From Corylus avellana (Eukaryota > Streptophyta > Magnoliopsida > Fagales > Betulaceae), in contig NC_081544.1 of the NCBI RefSeq assembly GCF_901000735.1, positions 33,183,235-33,247,234 of the forward strand: 64,000 nucleotides of DNA. The letters run 5' to 3'. Numbering within the stretch: the first letter of the stretch is position 1; every line of letters begins with the position of its first letter. This document shows, piece by piece, positions 36,122 to 48,329 of the stretch. A program made the position numbers and the translations under genes. Under the pieces are notes generated by a model. It saw only the letters and a program-made list of their open reading frames with translations. It ran no database searches and was not told the origin of the DNA.

Positions 36122-39100
36122 ATGGAGTGCGCCGGAAAAGGGAGGGGAACTCGGTGTTTAGGCCCACCCAGAAGGCGCTGTGACCGGTGCGGAGCCGTTG
36201 CTTATTGCTCTTCCTCTCACCAGGTTCCCAATATACATAAGCTAATATTACTTTAGATTCTATGTGTATTTTTCAATCACGTCCTTGTCTGAACTTGGTT
36301 GTTCTACAAAACACCCAATTGGATTTCATGTTGTTCTGAACTTTGTCAGTGGTAATTGTTTTAGTGTATAGCAACAATTAGGTCGGTCTCAGTTTGAGCA
36401 GAATTGGTGTGTGCTTGAAAAGGAAAATTGGCTCCTAATTAGTAATTAGCTAGACTGAAACGGTTTGATGACACGGTTTATCAGCGAATGCCTACAAGAG
36501 AAGAGTTTTTCTCTTTAGCGAGCAGAACCTAGAATTGACAAGTGAGAAGAGTGCCACAGTAGGTGTTTGTAAAACTTGTGAAATATACAGTTATTGAGAT
36601 TAGTGCGGTAGGTGCCTTGAGTAGGTCTTCTGGCCTTCAGAAGTCATTCTTTGTCCTAAAGTTTGTTTTTTAGTGCAACCTAGTATCTCTCATGCTTTTG
36701 CCCTCTGGGTAATTCTCGTACGAGGTTTGGAATGTGAGACAGCTGGTTACGATGCTTTTGCTGGACATTTTTGTGCTTATTACCTAATTCAAATTATTGC
36801 CTATATTGACTTATGTGGGATGAATAATTGCTATGACTTCAATATCTATGTTGAAGATGCAATCAGTCATGTTCCAAGCCTAAAAGAAAATGAACTATAT
36901 TTACACTATCCGTAACTTTCCGATTTTATTGGGGTGAAAAGTTACTTCAGTATCAATACGATCACTAATGTGAGACTGAAACTTTTTGAGATAGAGATTA
37001 CTTATAGTGGCTTACTAGGATTATGTATGTGTCTTCAAAGACTTCCCTGGACTGCCCACAAGCTGCTGTTAACACTTCCCATCATACCTATGGGACCTGT
37101 TATTGTTTTAGTCCAACACTGTTTCAATGTTTATTTACTCGGGTTGATATTGTATTTTATCTTACAAGACCTTCATATGGTTGCGTACCCAACAAAAAAA
37201 AAGAAAAAGGAAAACAATCATATGGGTATCAATATCATGATTTTTTCTTATTTCTTAAAATTTATTTATATTGTCTTTTTTATTTTCTTTGGCTGAAAGC
37301 TATTATTCAACTTCTGCCTTTAGATTTTGCACTGGAATGATCATAAAGAAGAGTGCAAAAGATTAGAACAACAAATGAAATGCGTAGATGTCTTGAATGA
37401 CTTTCCCTTTACATTTTCTCAAGAAGCTACACTTCAGGTAATTATTACACATTGTATTCGTGATATTTTTGTGACTTCATTTATGTACTCCTTTTGGTAA
37501 AATCTGTTAGGTTCTTGAAAAGAAGGAGACTAGATGTTTATTCTTGAGCAAAAGGGGCGTTCATCAAGTGGGAATGTGGTTGTATGAATGCTGTTGTGGG
37601 GAGTCAGTTACTTCCTCTGATCATTCTAGGTTATCTATCTTTTCTAATCTTTTATATCTGCTTCGTACATAAAGAATTCTCCACATTATATGATCATGCT
37701 TGTTTTCTTAATTCTGGCCAATTTTTTTTCATTAGCAGGTCAAATGATGTTTGGCATCTTCCGAGAATCTTGTGCCCATGTAATGGTATCAGCTTTTGCT
37801 TCTGGCTCTTTGTTTTGGGTAGAAGTTGATGTTTTTTAATTCACAATATGAACATGCAGAGCCTGTATCTCCAATATCAAAGCAGTTAAGTAGTTGGAAA
37901 GACTACTATGAGTGGAGGTGCATTCCGCTTCATTCACCTGTTGCTTTGCTTCTTCACTGGGTATAATATTTTGTGTTCCAGTCAGTTGAGTTGGAATTTA
38001 TATTACTCATGTTCAACTATGCTTCTTCTTTTTTTTTTTTTTTTGAAAGATCAGTCTACACTATTTCTTATGTGGCAAAGATGGAAACATGCATGAGGAA
38101 TCAACACACCTATGTTTTTGCTACATGCAAAAAAAAAAATGTTCCTTTTGGAATCTTTAATTTGTTGGGCTGCTTCTAGGATCCTTCGTGGAATATAATG
38201 TTAAAATCTGTGATTTGAATTACAAGCAGCTCTCTGTTATATTTCAATCCTCAGTATTGTGGTTTATGTTTTGGCTGCTAATCATGCCAAAAAGTTGAAT
38301 TCACATCTATCCCCTAAAGATTTATGAATCCAAGCACAATCTTAACTAATTGCTTTTTCTTGGATATTGAAGTTTTCATCAGAAATATTCATATGTTTTA
38401 TTTTTTCAGCCACTTACGATATATCATGCCACTCAAGCTGTTTTGGGAAGCTCAAACCCTGAAATAAGGGACAAACTTTATATACACTATCTAGGTATGT
38501 TGTTGCCTTCAATTGTCCACTCTGCAAGCAGTAAAATTTAATGTTTGTTGTCTCTCACTATTCTTCTAATATTATGGTTTTATGCTTATGGACGCTAGAC
38601 TGGTTTATAGGGGATGAGCTTTGGGCTCAACCTCCCTATGAGTTGTATATGTCTTACTGTAACAAGTATGGCACTTACTTGAGTTGGGGTGAAAAATGTT
38701 CTAATATGATGGTTTTATGCTTATGGACGTGAAATTGGGTTTATAGCAGATGAACTTTGTGCCCAACATCCCTACAACTGCTATAAGTCTTACTGTAATA
38801 AGTACAGTGGTTTACTTGAGTTGGGGTAAAAAATGTTTGTACGAAGATTTTATTAAAACATGATGTTTATCCTGTGTTAAGCTTATGATTTCTACAAAAT
38901 GCTGATGGCATCTGTTGGAACAGTCTTATGTGCCTTTTTGGTAATGACAAGGGGGTTGATCATCTATAATAACATCATTGTTTCACTGAAACTTTTGTTA
39001 TTTACAGGGCCTGAGAAGGAGCTTTTGCAGCTCGCTGTCTTCACAGAGTTGCATGCACTTTTTCCTGGTGTGCATGTACATATAGAGCTTGTCGGACCTT

Positions 39101-40268
39101 CAATTCCACAAAATAGGTCAGTTATGCACTTCGTAATGGATGTATTATGAAGATTCATTTAGTTGAGTAGTTTTTAGTAGAACTTCAGCCCATGAAGATA
39201 AATTTAGTTAGCATTTAAAGCGTTCCATTCTGCGTTAACCATTATGATACTAAAACATTATTGAAAAAAACTGTGATACATAAAAACATTATTGCTAACC
39301 ATATTATTTTTCTTTTTCCTGCACTGGGTTAAAAACAGGGATGGTGAGAGGATTAATCTTTTCAATTATGCTCATTGCCTTGAGGCGGATTGCATTTGCA
39401 AATCTTTAAGTGAGAATTTGAGCTGGGATGTACCAACTAGTAGAACGTCAAAAGTGACATTGCAGCTTCGAAGAGGTTTTTATCATGACCGCTATAGGGA
39501 TATAGCAAAGGTCTCTTTCTTGATCTATCTCTCGATAGACGGACACTCCCATGCACACCCACACACACTCAAACTCATGTTAGATTATGTCTTTTGTACT
39601 CGAGTTGTCTGTCTAAATTCTATCATTGATGCTTTTTTGTCTGCTTGATTCTCCTTTGGGCAGTAACTCCTGACTTATTTAAACAGGATTTCTCTCCTCA
39701 TTTGGTGATCGCTCCAAATGCTGGCATTGCTGCTTATGCAAGTTGGTTGCCAACAATTGTATGCCTTTGATACTCTAAACATCGCAGCCTCACTGTTTGT
39801 ATATGTTTGGCTGTGTTAGCTAACCTACCTGGAAGCCGTTACCTTTATCAGTGAACTTAGAACTGAATTAGCCTTATATATTTTTCTTTTCTCTCAATCC
39901 TTCTGGTTGCTTGGATGTGCATTTCAGGAGCTAATAAAGGAGATTAATGTCCCAGCAATCTTCTCCGATTACTGTGAAGAAGCTTGTCATCTTGGAGCTT
40001 GTTGCATAAGCACTGTAACTGGTCATCCTCTCACATTTCCTGTATGTCCATGTTGCTCCATTGTTTCTCTTTCTTTTTTTCTTCTTTTCTAAGCTACTGT
40101 GTATCATTGCATTCAAAAGCATTGAATTTTGCTGCTGAATTTGATTTGATTCCAAATGATGCTTCTGCCTTGTAGATTCAAATAAACCCATTCAGGCAGC
40201 CAATGGTGGTTGAAAACAGTGCTCTATTTCTTCCTTGCTATAGCAATTGCTTCCTTTTTGGGATTTGA
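36122..40268 (+). CDS. MYND zinc-finger protein with MSS51-like C-terminal domain
   Basis: Eleven exons: 36122-36223, 37324-37437, 37511-37629, 37739-37785, 37860-37960, 38410-38494, 39008-39116, 39339-39510, 39687-39758, 39928-40041 and 40176-40268. All junctions keep frame, giving 375 residues. Residues 3-45 form a MYND-type finger (C3, C12, C20, C23, C29, H33, H41, C45). The sixth ligand is His where MYND usually has Cys, and the first pair is spaced x8. The rest matches the plant proteins annotated as zinc finger MYND domain-containing 15: [56 protein letters not shown] and a terminal INPFRQP block. This region resembles the C-terminal domain of yeast MSS51. The function in plants is unknown to me. 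The start at MECAGKGRG was preferred over an upstream in-frame ATG at 36002, which adds unconserved residues. Confidence 0.85.
38565..38835. repeat. 135-bp tandem duplication in MYND-gene intron 6
   Basis: TCTAATATTATGGTTTTATG at 38565 recurs at 38700. The two units stay alignable through GAGTTGGGGT-AAAAATGTT at their ends, with roughly 80-85 percent identity by eye. Confidence 0.8.
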
Positions 40269-41613
40269 AATGGTCATAAACGTCAGTTTGAGGACTCTTC
40301 GTTGACTTCTTTAGATGGATTTCCGGAGCTCTTGAATCAGACCATCACTTCACTTGGTTATCAATGCATATATGACATGTTTACTCCGGAGGTTTCATGA
40401 AGGGTTTTTGCAAGAGCTCACCATGTGCCTGCCTTACTCTGCTGATCAAGATCAAGAGGCTTGATGCAACCTTAACTATATATACACTCCAAGATACCTA
40501 TCCAATCAAAAAAATTAAAAAAAAAAAAAAAAGAATTCAAAGGAAGATCTAGGAGTTTCTCAACATTAATTCAACACGATTGATATGCAGTCAATGGTTC
40601 TTTGGCTCTTATCTGTTTCTCTCATTTTCTCGCTTTTATTCTACACAAAGAGCTTTATTTATTTATGCCATGACCTTTCGAACTTGACCTTTAAAACGGG
40701 TGAATTTGGTCGAAGGTGGCGACGTTTGGACATTTTCTTTGTAGATTTTAGCTTACTTCCAATAAGGGAATCGGTAGTATCATGTCAATATCAAGCAAAT
40801 GATCAAGTAAGTATGAAAATTCGTAAATTACGTGTTTGCTTTGTTTGGCAGTTTTAAAATAGACGGTTTTTAAAAAATAGTAATTTTGCAGAGTTAATAA
40901 AAATACATTTTTAAATAAATTCATTCAAGTGTTTGGTAAAATTGGAAATCAACTTTTAAAATCGTGATATTTTAAAAAATGTACCACATTGTCTGTAATT
41001 TGAAAATGTAAAAATAAATATAAAAATTGAAAGCTAAGTTTTTTCAAATGCACTTTTAAATGGGTTGTTTATTTTGCCTTTGCAATTTTCGTAGGATAAA
41101 AAGTAGAGTAAATATTTATCTTATGAGAAAATTTCTAAGTTAATTAACCTGTAAATCAATAGTATTATTATTATTATTATTTATTTGATATGTCCGCACA
41201 AGAGGGATAAAAGGATTTGAAGTTTCGAACTAGTGACCTCTACTTTATTAGGCGTGGTTTCAATCGATTGAGTTATGTATTGAGGACATAAATCAATTGT
41301 AGTTGAAAAAACCTTTAAAAAAAAAAATTTATAGTTGTAAAAGAAAATTCAAGAGTTGCAGGATAAAAATGTAGTTTTGAATGTTTCTCTTAAAAAAAAA
41401 AAAAGGGGAAAGTTATTGCCCTTGACGTGGAACAAAGAATGAAACTTCCTCCTCCTTCTAAACTCACAACGACAAACGACATAAACGACAGCAATAACAA
41501 CGAGAAAAACAAAGCCAAGTAGTCCCGCACCGCACGGAAAGAGTAGAAGATCAAAATTCCAGTCCTTCCCATCCCCATCCCCAATTCTCAAGTCCTAGGG
41601 TTTTCTATTATCC
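40269..41613. other. Intergenic between MYND gene and permuted-papain gene
   Basis: The MYND gene 3' UTR lies at the start, with an A-run near 40510. AT-rich inverted sequence at 40840-41080 resembles a decayed MITE. A SINE-like fragment lies at about 41160-41310. No other gene is seen. Confidence 0.55.
41160..41310 (-). mobile_element. tRNA-derived SINE-like fragment
   Basis: On the minus strand, TAACTCAATCGATTGAAACC resembles an RNA polymerase III A box. About 30 bases later, GTCACTAGTTCGAAAC resembles a B box (GGTTCGANNCC). The downstream end runs into AATAATAATAAT, a common SINE tail. It cannot be a working tRNA, because acceptor and anticodon stems are missing. Confidence 0.45.
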
Positions 41614-44600
41614 ATGTCCCTCCTCCCACACCTATCCTCCGTATGGCTGTCGCTGATAGTGTGCGTTTTGGGGCTAGGGTTCGGGGTGGATTTCGGGCAC
41701 GCTCTGAAGGTGCCGTTTTGGGTCAAGGACGTGCTTCCCGTGCTGCCACATCAGATATCGTGGCCGGTGCTGAACAACTTCCACAGCGCCGTGGACTTGT
41801 TGCCGGCTTTCGTCGGATCGGTGAGTCCATACAACAGCACGGTTGAGTGGAAGGGAGCGTGCTTTTACGGCAACGAGGCTCGCCTCGAGTTCACCAAAGG
41901 CGACCGGGACGAGCAGGAGGGCTTGGGAGGCGGCGTCCTCTATCTCAAGGTCAGGGTTTTTGACGATCGTGATTGTTGTCGTGGTTTTTTATGTGTTGTA
42001 TTGTGTAATTTGGTTGAATAGAGATTGTCAGTTGTAGTTCGTTGCAATTAAGAAACTTGAATTGGATACCGATTCAAGATTGACTTTTAAGAAAGTGAAG
42101 GCATTTGTTTTCTTTTTTTGGAAAGTTATTAAATTTGTTATTTCTCAAGAGCATTTGTTTCCTTAAAATAATTATAGAAGCAGAATAAATAAATCCAGTA
42201 GTTGAAATGTTTAGATTCTCATATTAATTTGGGCTGTAAAATAAGGATTTTTTAAAAAAAATTTGAGGCCTTCTGATTGTTAATCTTATCTTCTCGTATT
42301 TAGGTGGCGTTTTGTATTAATCTTTCCAACTTCCATGTTCTCATTTTGGGCTTCCAAAAAAAAATTAGGTGTGACATATTGCAGTAGAGAGATAAGGTGT
42401 GTAGCAGAAACGGATTGCTTATTGGCCTAGTGTACAACCATCTAGTTTAATGTATCACCTATGCTGGGGACTGACCAAAAACATAATTTTACACTTCAAT
42501 AGATTGCGCCGCATGTGGCATAAGTTAGATTTATAACTGGTGGTGCTATCAAGTTGAATCAGCTAGTACTAAATGGTTGAAGCTGTGTTGATTTTCTTTG
42601 GAAAATGCACATCAGAAGTACAGAAAGTGTTTAGTAGATTGGTTAATCAACCAAGCTCTCAATTTTTGTTTTTGTTTTAATCTTGATAGTATGCTAAGGT
42701 TCCCTGGATTGACTTTCTGCTCCTACAGACATCAGAAGCGCACAGCTGGAGCTGCATGGATCTGTATGTGTTTGCAACGCCCTACAGGATTACATGGGAT
42801 TACTACTTCTCTGCTAGAGAACATACATTGAAATTTGATTCGTGGGAAGAGCATGCAGAGTTGGAATATGTATGCTTGTTTTCTCTATTGTTTGTTTAGA
42901 TCTTGTGCTTTTGAGTATCATTGCATAAAGGTGATATTGTTGACTCTACTGAGCAGGTTAAGCAGCATGGGATTTCTGTATTTCTTATGCCATCAGGAAT
43001 GCTGGGGACCCTGCTTTCTTTAGTGGATGTCTTGCCTTTGTTTTCGAACACTGCATGGGGTCAGAATGCTAACATAGATTTCTTGAAGAAGCACATGGGT
43101 GCCTCATTTGAAAAACGTCCTCAGCCTTGGCTTGCAACTATAAATCCTGATGATGTTCATTCTGGTGATTTCTTAGCCGTATCAAAGATCCGTGGTCGTT
43201 GGGGTGGATTTGAGACATTAGAAAAATGGGTAACCGGTGCTTCTGCTGGTCATACAGCAGTTTGTTTGAAGGATGAAATGGGTAATCTTTGGGTTGGTGA
43301 ATCTGGGCATGAGAATGAAAAGGTATGACATATATGACATAATGCATACATTACCACTTAATATAGGTAAAAATTTGTAAAATGTGTGTTTCTGTTCATT
43401 CATGTATTTTAGCATGTGAACACTTGCTTGTAGAATGTGCTTTTGCTGGTCATACATCAGTTTGTTTGAAGGATGAAATGGGTAGTCTTTGGGTTGGTGA
43501 CTCCGGGCATGAGAATGAAATAATGCCTACATTACCACTCATATATTTTAGCATGCGGACACATGCTTGTAGATGATGTTTGCTACTTTGCTTCAGGAGT
43601 ACTGTGCTAGGTGGATATCATTCTGATTTTTATCCATTCCTTCAATTATATTTTGAAATTATTTGAATGGATTTTGGATTTCAACAGTATTCTGAGGGTA
43701 TTCTCCTTTTCTTTTTTAGTCACCCGCAGATTGATTCGTCTTTCCACCATACTTCTGCTGACTTTGCAGGGTGAAGAAATTATAGTGGTAATTCCATGGG
43801 ATGAATGGTGGGAGTTGGCACTAAAGGATAGTTCTAATCCGCAGATAGCCTTGCTTCCCTTGCATCCGGAGTTGCGTGCAAAGTTCAACTCCACTGCAGC
43901 ATGGGAATATGCTCGGAGCATGGCAGGCAAGCCATATGGCTATCACAACATGATATTTAGTTGGATTGACACTGTGACTGACAACTATCCTCCACCTCTT
44001 GATGCTCACTTGGTATACATCTTCACTGATTATAATATAAATATGCTTTATTGAACTTGTGTTTCCATGGAGGGTATTGAGTGCTATGAAAATGTTGTTG
44101 CACATCCTTTCTCGACAAATGGTTCATATATGGAGTTGTTATTAACTTTGCAAGGCTATTGTGAAACGATGTTTATCTCTGCTTTGGCATTGTGGTTAAT
44201 TTATTGCTCAGGTGGGTGTTTGTTATGTATTTCTGAATGACTCCAATAGTTGAGTTAGAGGTGAGTATATTGATACATACAGTACATTATTGTTATAATC
44301 TTTTGTCAACAATTTGATATATGAAAAAGGTGCTTTGCATGATTATCTTACCCATATATAGTTGTCAATGTTTCTCTCACGTTCATACTAGGTATCGTTT
44401 CTCAGTTTTCCCCGCTACACTTTTCAAAGAAGAAGAATATATTTAATCCAGTATGCACCTCTAGTACAGTTAAGCATGTACTTCATAGGTTTGTGCATTG
44501 AGAATTTTGCAGTAGTTTTACACTGGCTGGTTCTGTTTGCAGGTCATTTCTGTCATGTCTATGTGGACTAGGATGCAGCCAGCATATGCTGCAAATATGT

Positions 44601-45993
44601 GGAATGAAGCTCTAAACAAGCGACTAGGGACTGAGGTAGCTGCGTTCATATAGGTCATTCATTTTACGGTTTATGGGGATTTATTCAAATAAAAATTAGT
44701 CAACCTGGGTGTATGATGCATCATCAAGAAACCTACAAATGAAGTATTAAGTGGAAAACTGCTTATAAGCCAATGAATATCTTGCTTTGAAATGTTGATA
44801 GACTGTTCAACATATCTATCATGAGTTCTATCTCCTTATTATGAGGATCATTTGTAATTGGCATCCATTGCTGTGTTTGAAGATAATATTTATGTTCTGT
44901 GGAATTTAGTGACACGGCACCAAAGAAGTACATCTGCAACAGGCAATATGAAGAGATATTTGACGTTGTCAAAGATGGATAATGGGCAGTACCAGTATGG
45001 GAGCTTTTTTTCTTTCTCTCTCTGTCTCTTAATAATGTATGCCAGCCAATGGATCTCATTAGGAATTAGGTGCCTTATCTCTTTTCTTTCCCTGACCGTT
45101 GACTAGCTTCCTTATAGTTGAAAAATACAGAGATGGAATTTCATATTGAAAAATACAGAGGTTATGAGTTCTTGTGTTCTTGGTTTTATATATAGAATAT
45201 GTTTCGAGTGCCACAGAAGTTGGTGGTATGAGCATTTTTTTGAAACTAGATGACTTTACACATAGGATGGAAATTTTAAGCAGTACCGATCTGTTTAATT
45301 GTCAAAATGGTTGGCCAGAAGTAACTTTGTGGTAGTCTTAGTACAAAATGCTCAAGTGACTTTTTATTGGCAAATTTTTCCTTTATTAGCTTCTTGCTCC
45401 ATATTGAATGTCGCTTCTCATTTAAGACCTGTTTGTTTTCTTTCAGGATTTGGACTTATATGAAATGCTGGCTGAAACTGAACAGCGCGGCATAGCATTT
45501 GATCAATTGCTTACCATTCCAGAACAAGATGATTGGGTATATAGCGATGGGAAATCGACAACCTGCGTCGCATTTATCCTTTCGATGTATAAAGAGGCTG
45601 GAGTTTTCGGGCCTGTTTCTAGTTCTATTCAAGTAACCGAGTTTACTGTGAGTCATATTTCTGAATCTCCTCTTTCTCTATTCTTTAATCTATTGTTTTG
45701 GGGGTTGTATTCCATTGGATCTTTTCTCATCATGGTCACTGTATAGTGTATATGACATGGGCTCTTATCCCTTGTTGCAGATTCGTGACGCATATATGCT
45801 TAAGATATTTGATGATAACCAAACACGGCTTCCAAGTTGGTGCAACAATGTGGATGGACGGCTCCCATTCTGCCAGATTCTTGGCGAGTATTGGATGGAA
45901 TTGCCTCAGTATAACACGGTAGAGCCATATGCCAACATGAATGAGAACTGCCCCTCCTTACCTCCTAATTATGATAGGCCCGTTCAATGTTAA
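41614..45993 (+). CDS. Putative secreted/lumenal permuted NlpC/P60-papain-like protein
   Basis: Seven exons: 41614-41949, 42729-42869, 42957-43322, 43770-44012, 44543-44635, 45447-45647 and 45781-45993. All junctions are phase 0 and GT-AG, giving 530 residues. Residues 9-32 are a hydrophobic signal or anchor, followed by N-glycosylation sequons. HSGDFLAVSKIRGRWGG (228-244), GASAGHTAVCLKD (254-265) and LWVGESG (270-276) match the GD...SHxxxY order of circularly permuted NlpC/P60 (YiiX/YaeF-type) amidases. KSTTCVAFILSMYKEAG (430-446) supplies the Cys after the His, the permuted order. The candidate catalytic residues are H258, E274 and C433. Plant homologues are annotated only as transmembrane or unknown proteins, so activity and substrate are inference. 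Most conserved cysteines lie outside the core, consistent with a secretory-pathway protein. Intron 3 holds a partial copy of exon 3. Confidence 0.8.
43240..43578 (+). repeat. Tandem duplication of exon 3 end and its intron
   Basis: The last 80 bases of exon 3 (from GCTGGTCATACAGCAG at 43245) and about 115 bases of following intron are repeated exactly 200 bp downstream (GCTGGTCATACATCAG at 43445). The second copy keeps an open frame but has lost the segment holding the GTATGA splice donor. Confidence 0.9.
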
Positions 45994-47487
45994 ATTCGAA
46001 ATTCACTGTACATGCTTGTGTTGTTCCTCAAGCATGCGTTTATGCTGCTTTTATACATGTATGATATGACTTCTGTACGTAGTTGCAAATGTGTCTATGG
46101 AATATCCTTGGAACATGTGTGGGATGAATCACTAATATGTTCTTTTAGTTTCCACTTGAGAGATTAAATAAATGTACATATCTGATGTTAGAGGGAAAGA
46201 CATTTTTATTAGGGTTTGTTAAAAAAATATTGAATCAGTAAACTTGATGGAGCAACTCCTGGAAGGGAAAGTTGTTTCTCTTTCTTTCTATGCAAACGCT
46301 TCATACATGCAACTGCCTCAGAGTTACGGTTAAGATATACCAAAATTTTCTTCAAGAATTTCTGTTAACCCAGATTATAAATTTGCCACGAGAGCAGCAC
46401 ATATTTTATAATTAACATATTAAAAGCACATGAAATTTTCAGCCCAATTTAGAGGAAATTTATTGGAAATGCTCTCAATTTTTCCTATTAATGGGTCAAC
46501 CGATTTGTGGATTGTGCAACTCTTTGCTTCACAATGTTCACACATCTCATCTGGTGAGGAAAACAAAGAACAATTCGTTCGAGCTGTGACAAGTCACCGG
46601 CAAGTCATAAACAATAAGTCAACAACCCTAATTGCAAAAGAAAAATTTGTTTCATAATTTTCTAAGAGATCATGCGAATGTCAATGATGATGATATGATT
46701 TGTTGGGTTGTATTCACAGATCTTGTTTTGACACAATCCCATAAACAATAAGTCAACAACAATTGCAAAAGAAAATCTGTTTCATAATTTTCTAAGAGGT
46801 CATGCGAATGCCAATGATGATGATATGATTTGTTGGGTTATATTCACAGATCTTGTTCCGACACAATCCCATAAACAAGAAGTCAACAACCCTAATTGCA
46901 AAAGAAAAATCTGTTTCATAATTTTCTAAGAGATCATGCGAATGTCAATGATGATGATATGATTTGTTGGGTTGTATTCACAGATCTTGTTCCGACACAA
47001 TCTGATAAACAACAAGTCAACAACCCTAATTGCAAAAGAAAAATCTGTTTCATAATTTTCTAAGAGATCATGCGAATGTCAATGATGATGATATGATTTG
47101 TTGGGTTGTATTCTACCGATTCTGGTCTTTTTTCCCTTCTCACTAACCCAAAAAAAAAAAAAAAAAAGGCACAAAGCGGGGTGAAGTAAAAGAGAACGGC
47201 ACGCCGGCAATTTTATTTTATTTTTATTTTTTTAATATTAAATTTTTTTTTAAAAAATGAAAATAGCCTGAGTTCTCAAAATCACGGACCCCACAAAAGC
47301 GTATATAGATCTTAAACTAATCTGGCTTTGAATCAAATTCATTTACAACAAGAAGAAGTTTTATTTTTTATACAAATAAAAAGAGGAAAGGAAAGAATTA
47401 GGACGAATATTGTATAAGGCCAAAAAACAAAAGGATGATGGTAATATCATAATATCCATGCTGCATGACAGAGGAGGCATTAGCTAG
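45994..47487. other. Intergenic with 134-bp minisatellite
   Basis: Contains the 3' UTR of the upstream gene, the minisatellite (46607-47112), an A-run at 47150, and the 3' UTR of the small minus-strand gene. I see no further gene. Confidence 0.6.
46607..47112. repeat. 134-bp tandem repeat, four copies
   Basis: Units begin ATAAACAATAAGTCAACAAC at 46607, 46741, 46871 and 47005, so the periods are 134, 130 and 134. The last copy is cut after about 108 bases at GGGTTGTATTC. Copies differ at only a few positions. Each contains GATGATGATATGATTTGTTG. Confidence 0.95.
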
Positions 47488-47748
47488 CTAGCGCTTTTGG
47501 GTGGTCTTCTGGCACTTGTCTTTGATCCAATGAAGACCGACGGAGGCTCCTCCCTTAACCTTCTTCAGGCCGGTTGATGCGGCCGATTTAGTTTTCCCGA
47601 ACCCTTCTTCAACCTTTCTCGAATATTTTTCCCTCGCGCCACCACCACCACCAGCACCATGGCTCTTCTTGGTCTCATCAGGAACCGGGTCTGGGTTGTA
47701 GTCCCATTGATCAGCCCACGAGGCCCCGTTCGCGCCGTTTGACTCCAT
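47488..47748 (-). CDS. Small plant-specific protein, tandem copy 1
   Basis: 86 residues, single exon. It has an N-terminal WADQWDYNPDPVPDE block, a Gly-rich linker, and a C-terminal block GKTKSAASTGLKKVKGGAS plus VGLHWIKDKCQK that ends in basic residues. This two-block layout belongs to a small plant-only family that I recognise by pattern but for which I know no established function. The internal ATG before ESNGANG was chosen over a longer ORF because the paralogue next door starts the same way (MES-G). A TATAAATA-like box (minus strand, near 47875) lies about 125 bp upstream. Cytosolic or membrane-associated localisation cannot be told. The C-terminal block looks like a basic amphipathic helix. 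Confidence 0.8.
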   Translation of the reverse strand: MESNGANGASWADQWDYNPDPVPDETKKSHGAGGGGGAREKYSRKVEEGFGKTKSAASTGLKKVKGGASVGLHWIKDKCQKTTQKR

Positions 47749-48329
47749 GACAATTTGACAAGCAGAAGGAAAGGATTTTTCTTTGTTTTTTTGAAGGAGG
47801 AAAGGATTTTTCTTAAGATAGAGAAAGAAGACCAACTCGTTTGAAGCTTCAATTATTTTCGGAAAATAGGGTCTATTTATGGATGCAGCCTTTTTGTCGT
47901 TAACGAATCAAAACGAGTGCGTTCAAACAAAATCTGTGTCAAACAATAGAAGGAACCTTCTTCCCCTCCAAAAAAATAATATTAGTCAAATTGAATGAAC
48001 CTTCTCTTATATAGTTATATGTTTCAAAGCAAGTGTTAAAATAGAAAGGAGCAGTTGGCAAACAAGGCAACGACAAAGGTACATAACGTAAGACATGATG
48101 TATGTGGGTAGGAATAGGCTATATAGCATATATATATATATTGAATTAGATAAATTTGTTGGATGACTATTTTATTTCCATTATATATGTAGCCTCTGAA
48201 GTTTGTCTTTCAAAGACTAGAAAAGAAGATTGCAAATGAATATCAAAACTGTGATTCATGAAAATGAAATTAATTTCTTTCTTATATATTATCCGTATAC
48301 AACAACCCATGACAAATCCCGCTACGAAG
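47749..48329. other. Spacer between tandem small genes
   Basis: Promoter and leader of copy 1 and the 3' side of copy 2. It is AT-rich with a short TA run near 48128. Nothing else is seen. Confidence 0.6.

Noticed and set aside
36673..37340. Overlapping ORFs of 80 to 120 codons
   Set aside because: They lie inside intron 1 of the MYND gene, whose exons 1 and 2 join to complete the zinc finger.
38541..38732. 63-codon ORF in the MYND gene intron
   Set aside because: It is produced by the 135-bp tandem duplication and stops within the second unit, with no conserved content.
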